Below, in pieces: positions 10,513 through 21,900 of a stretch of DNA of 64,000 bases. This DNA comes from Strongylocentrotus purpuratus (lineage: Eukaryota; Echinodermata; Echinoidea; Camarodonta; Strongylocentrotidae). The stretch is from positions 496,001 to 560,000 of the forward strand of contig NW_022145548.1 in the NCBI RefSeq assembly GCF_000002235.5, written 5' to 3'. How positions within the stretch are numbered: position 1 is the stretch's first letter; every line of letters starts with the position of its first letter. Below the pieces are notes generated by a model. The model was not told the DNA's origin. It saw only the letters and a list, made by a program, of their open reading frames with translations, and made no database searches. Both the position numbers and the translations under genes were made by a program.

Positions 10513-10752
10513 CCATTTACAAACGCACACACACACACACACAGTAAACTCTACGTAGTGCGAACATGGACCTACATGCTATGAACTATTACGTACGTGC
10601 TAAGACCACTGACCTCTACATGGAACGAATCACGAACGAAGCCAACTGGGAGATCGCCGTTCTGATTGGTCAATAAATCCAAAGTAGGCGTATTGGCATG
10701 CTAATATGTATCTATGAATAATTCATGCGGAGCAGTGAAACCCACTTCTCAA

Positions 10753-10837
10753 AAGGCCTCGTGACGTTCCGTCACTCGGTCGCGCGTTCACTCCGGGTAT
10801 CTAGACTCATCTCAGCCGCTTAGAGTCACGAGGCCTT
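10753..10837. repeat. Short inverted repeat around a CpG-rich loop
   Basis: AAGGCCTCGTGAC near 10753 is matched by its exact complement GTCACGAGGCCTT near 10825. The roughly 60 bases between are CpG-rich. Confidence 0.6.
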
Positions 10838-10862
10838 GTCAAAAGGCTAGTAATAACCCGGC

Positions 10863-12160
10863 ACGATGCTAACTCCGGGAAGCGCATATTTTTTTTACAC
10901 AACTGTTTAGCCACTTCAGTCAAATATACTGTGCAAACGACTAGAGACAGAGTCTAGATTTGTTGGATTGCTGGAGCTGTACATGACTGTGTATACTCGT
11001 TATTCGTTTCGGGTTAAATCTATCCTCTCTTCACTTTCATTATGTATTTCTGTCTTCACCTTCAATCTATCCTTTTCTCCTTCGTCATCTATTTCTTTGG
11101 TTTAATCTGATAGATTCCCTTTCTCCTTCTTTATGTATTTCCCTGTTTTTCCTTAGTCTAGATCTATGATCATCTTAGCTCTTCAATTATGTATTTCTAT
11201 GTTTTTCCTTTGACTTGTCCTCTTCTCTTTCCCTATGCATTTCCTTGTTTTTCCCTTCTCCATATCTTCTCCACTATCCGTGTTTTCCCCTTTCTATCAT
11301 CTTCCTTTCCCTGGGTGTATGTGCTTGCACATAAATAGTGCGCTGACGACTTAGACTCTTTTACCAGAGCACTTCTTGGAATTTTTTCGCGAAAATGGCT
11401 AAACAGTTGTGTAAAAAAAATATGCGCCTCCGGGAAGCTCCAACACCGGCGCCGCAGGCGTCGGAGCTTCGGTAAAACTGTCGTGGGGGCTTCTAAAACA
11501 GCCGATGGGGTAATATTATTGTTAAATCTGCAAAGGTAGTACTTACAATTTTTACATCATAGGGTGCACGAATCCTCAGGGCATAACAATGATCACTTGA
11601 ATTCATAATTTGAAGAAGTCTTCGATGGGGAAAAAAAGGGTTATTCAGAGCCCTACACAAACGATTCTTCCATGTCGCAGCGTCGATTCAAAATGGCGAA
11701 GAGACAGTACGCATGCGCGGCAGAGCCGCAGAAAGTATGAATATTCATGCTATCGAGCGCCGATCGCTCAAAATCGCTGAATATGCACAAGGTTTTGAGA
11801 AGGGCATATTCAGCAATTTCGAGCGATCGGCGCTCGATAGCATGAATATTCATACTTTCTTGCGTACTGTCTCTTCGCCATTTTGAATCGACGCCGCGAC
11901 ATGGAAGAATCGTTTGTGTAGGGCTCTGAATAACCCTTTTTTTCCCATCGAAGACTTCTTCAAATTATGAATTCAAGTGATCATTGTTAATGTTATGCCC
12001 TGAGTATGGTGTAAAAATTGTAAGTACTACCTTTGCAGATTTAACAATAATGTTACCCCATCGGCTGTTTTAGAAGCCCCCACGACAGTTTTACCGAAGC
12101 TCCGACGCCTGCGGCGCCGGTGTTGGAGCTTCCCGGAGTTAGCATGATGCATGATTGAAT
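10863..12160. repeat. Long palindrome interrupted by a transposon in its left arm
   Basis: The arm ending at 11786 (GCTGAATATGC) and the arm starting at 11804 (GCATATTCAGC) are inverted copies with a 17-base spacer. The right arm runs to about 12160. The left arm continues outward to 11428, is interrupted by the element at 10882-11427, then resumes to about 10863. Small indels distinguish the arms, for example an extra TGCGCGGCAGAGCCGCAG on the left. Without the insertion each arm is about 360-380 bp. It lies 5' of the first recognised GTF3C5 exon. Confidence 0.85.
10882..11427 (+). mobile_element. Non-autonomous DNA transposon with 9-bp target duplication
   Basis: The ends are perfect inverted repeats of about 30 bp beginning GCGCATATTTT and ending with the complement. 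The direct repeat CTCCGGGAA lies on both sides (10873-10881 and 11428-11436). The interior is a pyrimidine-rich run of imperfect roughly 35-40-bp units. The palindrome's other arm (about 12130-12145) carries the target with a single CTCCGGGAA, confirming the boundaries. A 9-bp duplication with no coding capacity suggests a Mutator-like passenger. A second copy in reverse orientation is at 58560-59314. Confidence 0.85.
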
Positions 12161-12706
12161 TTTGGCGCTAGTTCAGAAGTCTATCCAAACTTTGACCCGT
12201 AACTCCGGCGTGGAGATGAAGTGAAATATTCATCAAATGTCCAAATAAAGGTCATGATTTAAAAGTATAGGCCTAGCCCTAGGCCTACATACATGTAGAC
12301 ACTATGTTTGTTTGTTACCTGTTTCGTGTCAATTTTCTTATCTTTTTCACAGTAGACCTCTAGGAATAGATACTAGATTCTATGTATTTTCTAAAAACAA
12401 AGACTTATAATATGCACTTTCTCAAAGGATTCACGGCAAACTGCAGCACAATACAATTGCATACCGTACTGACGGTGGGATGCAGGCGCGCATGTGTTCA
12501 GTTAGTGACCGTAAACTAAGATTACAGTCGCTAACTTAACACGCGCGCACGCGCACCCGACCGCCGGGTCTACATGGATTGCTAAATAAGTAAATAAATG
12601 AATACCGGTACATGTAAATAAATAAATATTACTGCTGGGAAATGAAAATAGAAAAAAAAATCCTGCTGTTTATGCTTTAATTAATTGCTCTGTCTTTTCC
12701 TTTCAG

Positions 12707-12959
12707 GCTTTTAATGATGACCATGCACCCCTCTCACTCAACTTCCAGCCTGGTAACCCTTACTGTAAGCCAGCTCGAGGCGTGGCCTGCAGGTCTACGT
12801 CCCTACTCATGAAGGTCAAACGTCGATACAGAAGGAGGATAGACAGTGAAGTTGGAGGTCTGAAGACTGGTTCCCACGGAGAGATGGATGGGAATTCAGC
12901 AAACGGGCAATATTCTGCAGAGGTTCTTGGTGTGATTGGACAAAAATATGAATTTCCAT
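12707..12959 (+). CDS. GTF3C5: GTF3C5 exon (first recognised)
   Basis: Acceptor CCTTTCAG| opens in phase 0 with AFNDDHAPLSLNFQPG. The basic segment KVKRRYRRR follows, then the AEVLGVIGQKYEFP strand, ending in phase 1 at CCAT|GTAAGT. It corresponds to the N-terminal domain that contacts the TFIIIC partner subunit in the family. Confidence 0.92.
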
Positions 12960-15900
12960 GTAAGTGGATATATATATATTTTGATCTCTCATTGTGTTAC
13001 AAGATTGTGGCCAAAATGTTATTTGTATATCTTGGCTTTCCTATTTAAATAGAAAACCAGAAAATTTCAGCTATTAAAAGTAATACAATACAAAGTTTTG
13101 GTATGGGGTCATGAATTTGGTTAAAATGAACATATTGGAAGCAATATGCCATCCTGCAATATTCAGTGATCTTTGTCGCGGTTGAAATCAAGTCTAAAGT
13201 TATGAAATTGTAAATAATAAACTCTTTATGTTGTGTACAGCTATAGTTTTAACCACGACCCGAAAAATATGCAGTCCATATTTGTTTTATATAATCCTGC
13301 ATCGATTCTCAAAACAAAATATTTGAACAAAATTTGCTTGAGTTTTTTCAAATGCGGTATAGTACCTTCAATTTTGGCTTGTTATTGTCCTGCAGAAAGA
13401 TGGATAATGCATGTACATGTATGACGAAAAAGTTATAGACTTGACTCGATGTTAAACTAGGGGAATACCCAGAATACCAAGCCTGAGATCACTCCTGCTG
13501 GGCTGGTGTCTGTCGTGTCCATTAAACCAATGTCAAATTGTTTCCTATCATTATAAATTAGGCCTTTATAGCATGTACTGTACATCAGACCTACATGTTA
13601 CTGTATACCAAAACAGGGAAAAAAATATTTATTTTTGGGGGCTACTTTTCAACCTTACCTGCATGAAAATAACATTCTAAAATTTGTTTTGCATTAAACT
13701 CTATGCAAATTTAAGGGGGCTCTTTACTGATTTTTGGGGGCTCTTTGGGGCATTTCGGGGGCTATTTTGCCCTGAGCCCCCGTTTTTTTTTCTTCACTGA
13801 ACCAAAATAAGACCAGATTTATACCAGCCCTTGAGATAACGTTCTTGTCATATTTCCCCATATGTTCTTATATCTTGAATACAGACCTGTGTGACTTTCA
13901 ATACCTGCCGTGCGAACACAAATCCAGCGGGGGAGAAGCGGAGAGCCTGATTGGGAAGATCCTCCCTTCGGCCGGTGAGGATATTAGTTATGTGGACAAA
14001 GACACTCCATCTTTCATGCTACCTGAGATGTTCTCCAAGTTCGACAAACCCATCCCTTACAATTACAAGGCAGGCCACCAGCTCCCGAACTCCAAGCAGC
14101 AGCACGAGATGGACTTTCGTGCCAAGCTCATTCAGCACGGGAGGCACAAGCGGACCAACTATGCCCATGTCGTGTCGACCATGGGTGATTTTGAGATTCC
14201 AAAGAAACCCCATCCGATTGCTGTAGAACAGCTTGAAGCTCAGAAACCAGGAGCCACTACGGATGAGATTACAAAGGTGAGAAGATTTCTTTCCTGTAGA
14301 TCATTTCCAAGCCTGGAATTAACTTTTTTTCCTAGGGGGCTCCTCAAAAAAAAAAAAAGGGCTCCTGAGAGGCTTCTCACAGGAGCTCTTTTTAGTAATG
14401 ATAGAGGCTCTTTTTTCATTACAAATTTCCATTGAATTGGTATTCATGATACTCCTAAATTCTTTGCTATTTGATCATTTGTGTGCAAGGTGCGATTTTG
14501 ATCTATTTGGGATAGACTTGCCAATTCCATCTGACTTCCGATATTTGTGAAATTTACGATTTATTTATATATTTGCTCATCAGTATTTTTAGTTCCATTG
14601 AAATACTGTTTAAATGTGCTAGTCGATGTTCTTAATCATAATAATGACAATCTAAACCTGTTGATCTTGTTAAGATTAAGAAGTTATTAAAATTGATCGG
14701 ATTCACATTTTGAGATTAACATTGTTGTATGTTTGAGCTTATTTAACTTGTGTAATTGGTTGTCATCTGTTTTCGGAAAATTGCCCCTGGTTCTGGCTAA
14801 ATCCCGTGAACCAAGGGCAACTTTTGAAAATAAATTGCCCCTGGTTCCTAGCCGCTTATTTCAAGGGTTGCGTGCAAAACTGTGGCGGTTCATTATGTAG
14901 CGTAAAGTGTAATATGCTTCACATGTCTTATCTGTATCCGGACACCTACCCCCTTGGACATCCACACCCCGGATTACCACCCCTAGTCATCTACCCCCTA
15001 GGACAACTACATGTACCCCCTAGGGCAACCGCCCTCTAGGACGATTACCCCCCAGGACAACTACACCCGGACAACTACCCCCCAGACAACTACCCCCCAG
15101 GTCAACTACCCCCCGGACAACTACTCCCTAGGACAACTACCCCCAGGACAACTTACCCCCAAATAACTACCCCCCAAACAACCACCCCCTAGGATAGTTG
15201 TCCGGGGGGTAGTCGTCCTAGATGATGGTTGTCGTATAGGGGGTAGTTGTCCGGGGGGATAGTTGTCTGGTAGGTAGTTGTCTGGGGGGTGGTTGTCCCA
15301 GGGGTAGTTGTCCCGGGGGTAGTCGTCCTAGGGGATAGTTGTCGGTAGTTGACTGGGGGTGGTTATCCAGGGGGTAGTTGTCCTAGGGGATAGTTGTCCT
15401 AGGGGATAGTTGTTTGGGAGGTAGTTGCCGGGGGGTAGTTGTCCCGGGGGTAGTCGTCTTAGTTGTCGGTAGTTGACTGGGGGTGGTTATCCAGGGGGTA
15501 GTTGTCTGGGGGTAGTTGTCCCAGGGGTAGTTGTCCCTGGGGTAGTCGTCCTAGGGGGTAGTTGTCTTAGTTGTCGGTAGTTGACTGGGGGTGGTTATCC
15601 AGGGGTTTGTTATCCAGGGGTAGGTGTCCTAGAGAGCTCAGTAAATATGGGCAGGATCTGTCTTGTGTGCAGTTGCCATGTATTTACATGTTAACGAATA
15701 AGACAGCAATGTATCGTGTCATATCTGAACGAGCCTCAAGTACATGTAACTGTTCAATTGATGCGTGTATGATTAGTACATGTACCTAGTTCTAATACCT
15801 AGTAATATTTAAAGAAACAGAACCTTGTCCAAAATATGTCTTTGCCAGTACAAGAAATCAAACCGACATTTCTGTAGTTATACAGTACGGTAGGCTTGCG

Positions 15901-18900
15901 GTTGCACCATGTAAGAGAGAGGGAGGATTGGGAAGTCCTGAAAAGGACTTTTGATAATCTTTCTTTCTTGAGTGTGTGTAGTCCTGAAAAGGACTATTGG
16001 TGTAGTCTTGAGAAATTCCAGCAACTGTCCACCAAAAAGATATATTCCAATCTCAATTGAGAAAGACTGTTGGTTACCGTATCTTTCTTAGCTTGTACAT
16101 GTATGTCTAAGGAGAACTATAGCGCCGGCTGGAGAGGATAGGTGGGGGGAGTGTAGTGTTGTGTCTTAAAGTCTCAGATAAACTTGCATGCAAGGGCTAC
16201 ATGTACATAAACAGTGTATGTATCTTTTATTGTCTCAAAATCAGAGGGTGATTTATATTTTTCTGGAAATGGACACTCATCACTTCCATTTTTTTTCAAT
16301 ATATTGTTTACCCGTAAATACACAAAGACACACACCATATCAGCTCTGTTCTGAAATATCATTTATTTTATTTATTAGAATTAGCGCCTCCAGTTCTTTT
16401 ACAACCACTGCCCAAGTTGATGCTATATGTACAGTACATCATGATAGCAGATTAATTTTTGTCAATGGACATACATCAACCTGTACCTTTATCAGTAAAT
16501 AAACAATAAGCTACAGTAATACTGTAATTCTTTTAATAATTAATATTGCTATTAATCCCATTTGAAATTGACCTATATAGATGATTAGTTTACAGGCATA
16601 GACTGTTATTTTCCACTTCAAATAAATATCTGTACCAAGTTTATCTTAGTATCTTTAGTAAAGCCTAGCCCATGCCAATATGAGTACAGCACATGGCGTA
16701 TTTTGTGCCATCTACACTGTACAGTCTAGCAATTAAAGTTAAACTTGAGTTCTGGTAAATATAGAAAATAAATTCACACAGAATTCCAACGAAACTTACA
16801 CTGAATTTTCAAGATTACATATATAAATGACATAATGCCAAATGATTTTGGTAGAAAATGTATAGTGGCTGAGTAATGAGCATAGAAAGATATTGAAGGA
16901 AATCCGGATAGACCCGACACCATGTGCTTAACACAGATCTCTATGTACGAATGGGAGTAGTGTTTTTTATCTATCTTTAAGATGATGCCCAGTATTTAAA
17001 GTCATTGTGTGTTTGTTTTTATTTCACTGGTTCAAACAACCAATCTACTGCAAATCTGCAATCCAGAATCATAGCAATTTTCTCTCAAAATGCTATTCCC
17101 AAACTAGAGCTCAAGATTAGCTTTAAACCCTGTGTCATGTTCAATTTCGCGCTTACGATTCATTCAGACCCGTTTCATTTAACTATTAAAATGAAATGAT
17201 GAATTTACAGAAGAGTTTGCTTCTAATGTATTCAAGACCTTTTAAACCAAGTCCTTGTTCAATCCTTTCATGATGATGATACGATTCACCGACCCCCCCC
17301 CCAAAAAAAAAAAACCTTTAGATACCACCTCGTTTCTCTATGGTGCATGCATGGTACTGCCCCTTCAATGGGGCTTATATTGGCCCTAGCTAAAGGGGTA
17401 TACATGTAGCTCAGAGATGCAGTCCAAACAGTAATGATGAAATCCCCTATCCTTGTAGTGGTGCCTGAATTAAGTCCATGGCACCCTGAATAATGACGGT
17501 ACCCCCTTAGTCCTCTTTGGTAGGGGGTACCGCTGGTGTTGGCCTGTTGAAGGCGCCTGCTATGGCCCTGGCGAGAGGGACGGTCGCCAGCGGTGCAGCC
17601 CAGTAGACCAAGAGGTGCTCCAAGAGGCTTTGGTTACCACAGTTCAAGGTGATTCCTGCGGCCAGGGCGGGGTTAAACATCATCCCAGTCCACTCCAAAC
17701 CTTGACAATCAAGAGGGAAAGTATCAATATAGAAAGATTGCAGGCAAATTACTCTTCTTATGATATTAAAGCCCCACTGTACTACATGAAGCTACCTGCT
17801 TCCTCTATACATAAATTTGAAAACAATGTCTAAGGCAAAATTTAAAAAAATAGCGTCCTGCTTTTGTGAAAAAATAGGAAGGAGGCCCTTTTTTCCTTTT
17901 TTACAAAATGGCCGCTCGGTACAATTTCCCTGACAGTCAGGCTATTTTTCAAGATGACTGCCAAGATTTTTTTAAAAAAATTTTAAATCAGAAATAGATC
18001 CATTATAGCAGTGTTTCCCATGTTTTTTTTTGTTTAAAAAAATAATCAAAATTTTTTTAAAAATTATTTTTAAACAATTTCAACAACAAAAACAAAGTCA
18101 AAAAATATAGGAGGATATAGGGCGGGGACGGTTAACATGTAAATTTTTTGTAATGGCCTAATCAGTGACCATTGGTCCCCAATGATCCTCTTTTTCTTAT
18201 GTTAATTGAGAGCTGAATTTATGAGAATGCTGCCTGTCAGTGACCACCCTGGGTGGTCTAATCCCCCCCCCCCCCTAGCCAACTAGTGCAGCTGGCCTTT
18301 AAAGAGTCAATTCTCAAAAAACTTCTGACTTGGGAAAGTAAAACTATTGAAAGATTGCAAGCAAATTATTCTTCTTATGATACATGAATTTAAAGCTACG
18401 GTCACAAAGGTTCGTACAAACGATGCGTTCGTACAAATCTCTGTTTTTCCATTGTCTGAAAATCGTTTGTACTGCGTTTGTAGCAGTTTGTACTGGCATT
18501 TGTGACCGAGGCTAAACAGTCAATTCTCAAAACGCCTCTGACTTGATTACAACTTCTTTATCAAATATCATTTTTGTGATTTGCGAACTGTACACAAAAG
18601 ATGTATCATTGTTTCTTTTGAAACTCATTTACCTGTGACGATGATCAAAACCTGGATTGCGGCATCAGCAAACATTCCACTGTACTTTCCTTTGGGCTGA
18701 AAGTTGAGGGTCATGAAATAGGTCAGGGTGGCCAAAGCTTCTGCAAAGCCACCTTCCAGGATAGAGACATTCAATGCAGAAGCACAGTAGACCTGTAGCA
18801 GGTGCGAGACCTTCCTCTGATGACGGTTGGTCGGCACCACCTTCCACATGAAGCGCACGTAGGGATACGCTAGTTGCCCTCCGACCACCTGAAGGCATAT

Positions 18901-21900
18901 CTTGGACAGCGCCACCCCAGGGCTAAAGTCACCTTTGAGCATGGACTGCCAGATCATACAGGTGTTGGCTGTGGAGTCGCCGTCGAACGTAAGGCTCTCA
19001 GACACGAAGAGAATCCAGAGATAGAGAGCGTACCAGTAGAGGCCGTACTCCTCCAGGATGATGTCGCCCTCTATGACGCCTGCGACGAGTTGGAACGTGG
19101 AGATGAGTTCCGCAGCATAGCTGTACCAGACCGGATCGTTGCGCAGGATTCTCTTGGTCAGAGACCGAATCAGATTGCAGCCGACCGTCGTGAAGAAGAC
19201 GAGGAGGAATGTCGCCAAGACTGCTGGGTACTCCTGCGTCATGTTAGTTGCCTATTATTTCACAAACTGAAGACAGACAGACTTTAGCTGTCAAACCACC
19301 TCAAATAGTAATGCCAGATGATGTGATGCATTTGATGTTATATAACACTAGTGGTCTTTTCAGTCCTTGTTATTCAACACAGCCTGAGACAGCTTTGTCC
19401 GGTGCCCTGCACATTCTCAAAAGAGCAATGTAATATTCCAACTGTCTTCTAGACCACCAGTTACTATATTAAAAGTAGTTTCGTATGACTGAAGGCCTCC
19501 TGAGTGCTGCAAACCAATGAAAGTTCTCCTTTTCTTTTGTGTTTTGCTGATGCTACATTAATGTACAATGCAACAAAGGCTGCCCTTTATTCTCCAGTGA
19601 GCAGGATCTATTCTTCACATCTAGGTCTTAGTTTGACTAGACATTTCTGGTATTCCAGGAATGCCCCTGGCTCTTACAGACCGCTGGGACGGACGGACGG
19701 ACGGACGATTGACATCACTTCCATAACTATGACAAACCAGTGGTTCACATCCAGAACATGCTCAATAGATGCATGTACTGCGTGGTGTATAGTATTCATG
19801 GCATCTAAGTTATTCAAGGTTGCAGCTAGAACTTTATGCAAATATGCACATGCTACAGTGTAATTAAATGTGTTTACATTTATCGAGAGCATTATAATCT
19901 GTTGACCTTTGAATCATAAGTAAAGTATTAACTTTAGATCGGCCAAATACTCTACATTTAAACCCCCTAAATTAGAAGGAAAGCCAATTCTATACATTGA
20001 CATTATAGGGGAGATTATTTACATGCAGATGATCAGAATAATTTTGCTGAAATACAACATTATTTTTAAATGAGTTTGACATTAACTTGTTAAGACTATT
20101 TTATTACTTTGATAACATTCTGAGAGATCATCGAAAAAGGAAGTTAGGCAGCAATATCCTGTCTCAAAGTGTAAAGCCCCAGTCCCATATAAAGCCGGAC
20201 CAGCACGGACGAGCACGGACCACTCCGGACCATCCCGGACCATGGTCTGGGGTGATCCGGGATTCGGTCCGTGTTGACACCGTGTTGGCACCGGGGTGGT
20301 CCTGGGTGGTCCTGGATGGTCCTGGATGGTCCTGGATGGTCCTGGGCGGTCCGGGAGTCGACCCCGGATGTTTTTGACGGTCAAAAACTGCCGGGGTGGT
20401 CCGGGACGGTCCGGGACAATAGTTTGATCCGGGGTAATCCGTGTAGCCACCGTGCTGGGTCCGGGGTCATCCGTAGTGGCGCCGGGGCGGTCCGTGTTGA
20501 TCCGTGGCAGTCCGGGAGTGAGTTATTGACCGCCCAGGACCATCCAGGACCATCCAGGACCATCCAGGACCACCCCGGTGCCAACACGGTGTCAACACGG
20601 ACCGAATCCCGGATCACCCCGGATGGGGTCCGGGATGGTCCGGGACGGTCCGGGACGTATATGGGACTGTAGCTTAATACGTGTTTCCTAAGACATATTG
20701 AGTTTTCTTGGTGAGATTTATGGATCATTCAATACGTGTCTCATTAGAGATTATAGGAATGGCAAATGATTTCCTGCCATCATCCCTGGGGGGTGTTTCA
20801 CAAAGATCCTAAGTTGAACTTTTAATCTCTAAGTTTGACTTAACAATTATGGAAAGCCAAGGCATAAAATGTTGATTCAAATCATTCATATTTTCTATTA
20901 TCAAGAAGATTTCATGTTCTTGATGTTTTAATAACAGTCTAAAATACTTGAATTTTCGCATTCTAATATATTTTATTTAAGGCTGCAAACGGCTCTCCAT
21001 AATTTTATAGTCCAACTTAGAGTTAAGTTGAACTTATTCAAGGATATTTGTGAAACACCCCCCAGATTTGTTGAAGGCTGATCAAGTTTTAAATCATTAG
21101 CCTGTTCAAACTGGAAGAAGTTTAAAATACATGTACATGTACATGTAAAATCGTTTGAAGAAACGTCATATAATAAAGGATCGTCAGATAGCAAAAGGTG
21201 CGTACAGAACGCATAACAACATAATTGAAACGTTGATTAGATTTGAAAAGGTCAGGTGACATAACAGCCTACCAATCATCAAAGTGCACTCACGATAAAC
21301 CCGCCCAGTTTTTCAGTTTCATCCAATAACATTAAGACTAAATCAGGACCCTGCTCCTTTATTTGAAAAGATGCTTCAACATTTGTTTTTGCCATGTACA
21401 TTATTTGGCTATGCACTTCTTTATTCAACGTTCAGACTACTTTATACAGTAAAATTGTAATGACATAACTTATAGCTATACAATTCTTGTATAGTGTTCC
21501 ACTGACCTCTGGTTGTCTGGACTGGGGATTACTCTTTCTTTGAAGAATGGAAGGAAATACTGAACACAACAAGGAGTTAAAGGAAATTTGTGAAAAGAAT
21601 ACTATAATAATAATAATAATAACATTAAAGGGACTTTGTAACATTGTTCAGATAAGAGATAGTGGTGCTAAGGTAGTGACTTCAATGCTAGATGTACAAT
21701 TAAAGATAATCTGAAAATTTGAGTGAAAACGGATCATTATTCATGGTACAAATTGGGAAAAACTGATCTGATCGATTCCTTAATTCTCCCAACTATATTA
21801 TTCTACTTCTATTCTGCTACTTGTCAAAGCCTGTTCAGCATCAAGACAAGGACAATTTAATTACATTTTAGGTGAATGTAAATCGTCACAAAGCAATAAA

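Noticed and set aside
10566..10676. Short frame MDLHAMNYYVRAKTTDLYME on the plus strand near the promoter zone
   Set aside because: Only 36 codons, no family resemblance, no splice sites that would join it to GTF3C5.
11653..11853. Open frame across the palindrome centre
   Set aside because: It arises from the inverted repeat reading into itself; no protein features.
12566..12706. GTF3C5 N-terminal exon (VCVEYPG region) directly upstream
   Set aside because: No in-frame peptide resembling the family start with a phase-0 donor was found here or in 10-12.7 kb; the exon may lie outside the window.
15930..16015. Histone-gene 3' region suggested by TCCTGAAAAGGAC
   Set aside because: No histone coding sequence or canonical stem-loop with a purine-rich downstream element nearby.
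20082..20728. Three overlapping 115-133-codon frames rich in Pro, Gly, Trp and Arg
   Set aside because: They are the GTCC/GGAC minisatellite read in several frames and strands of the foldback element.
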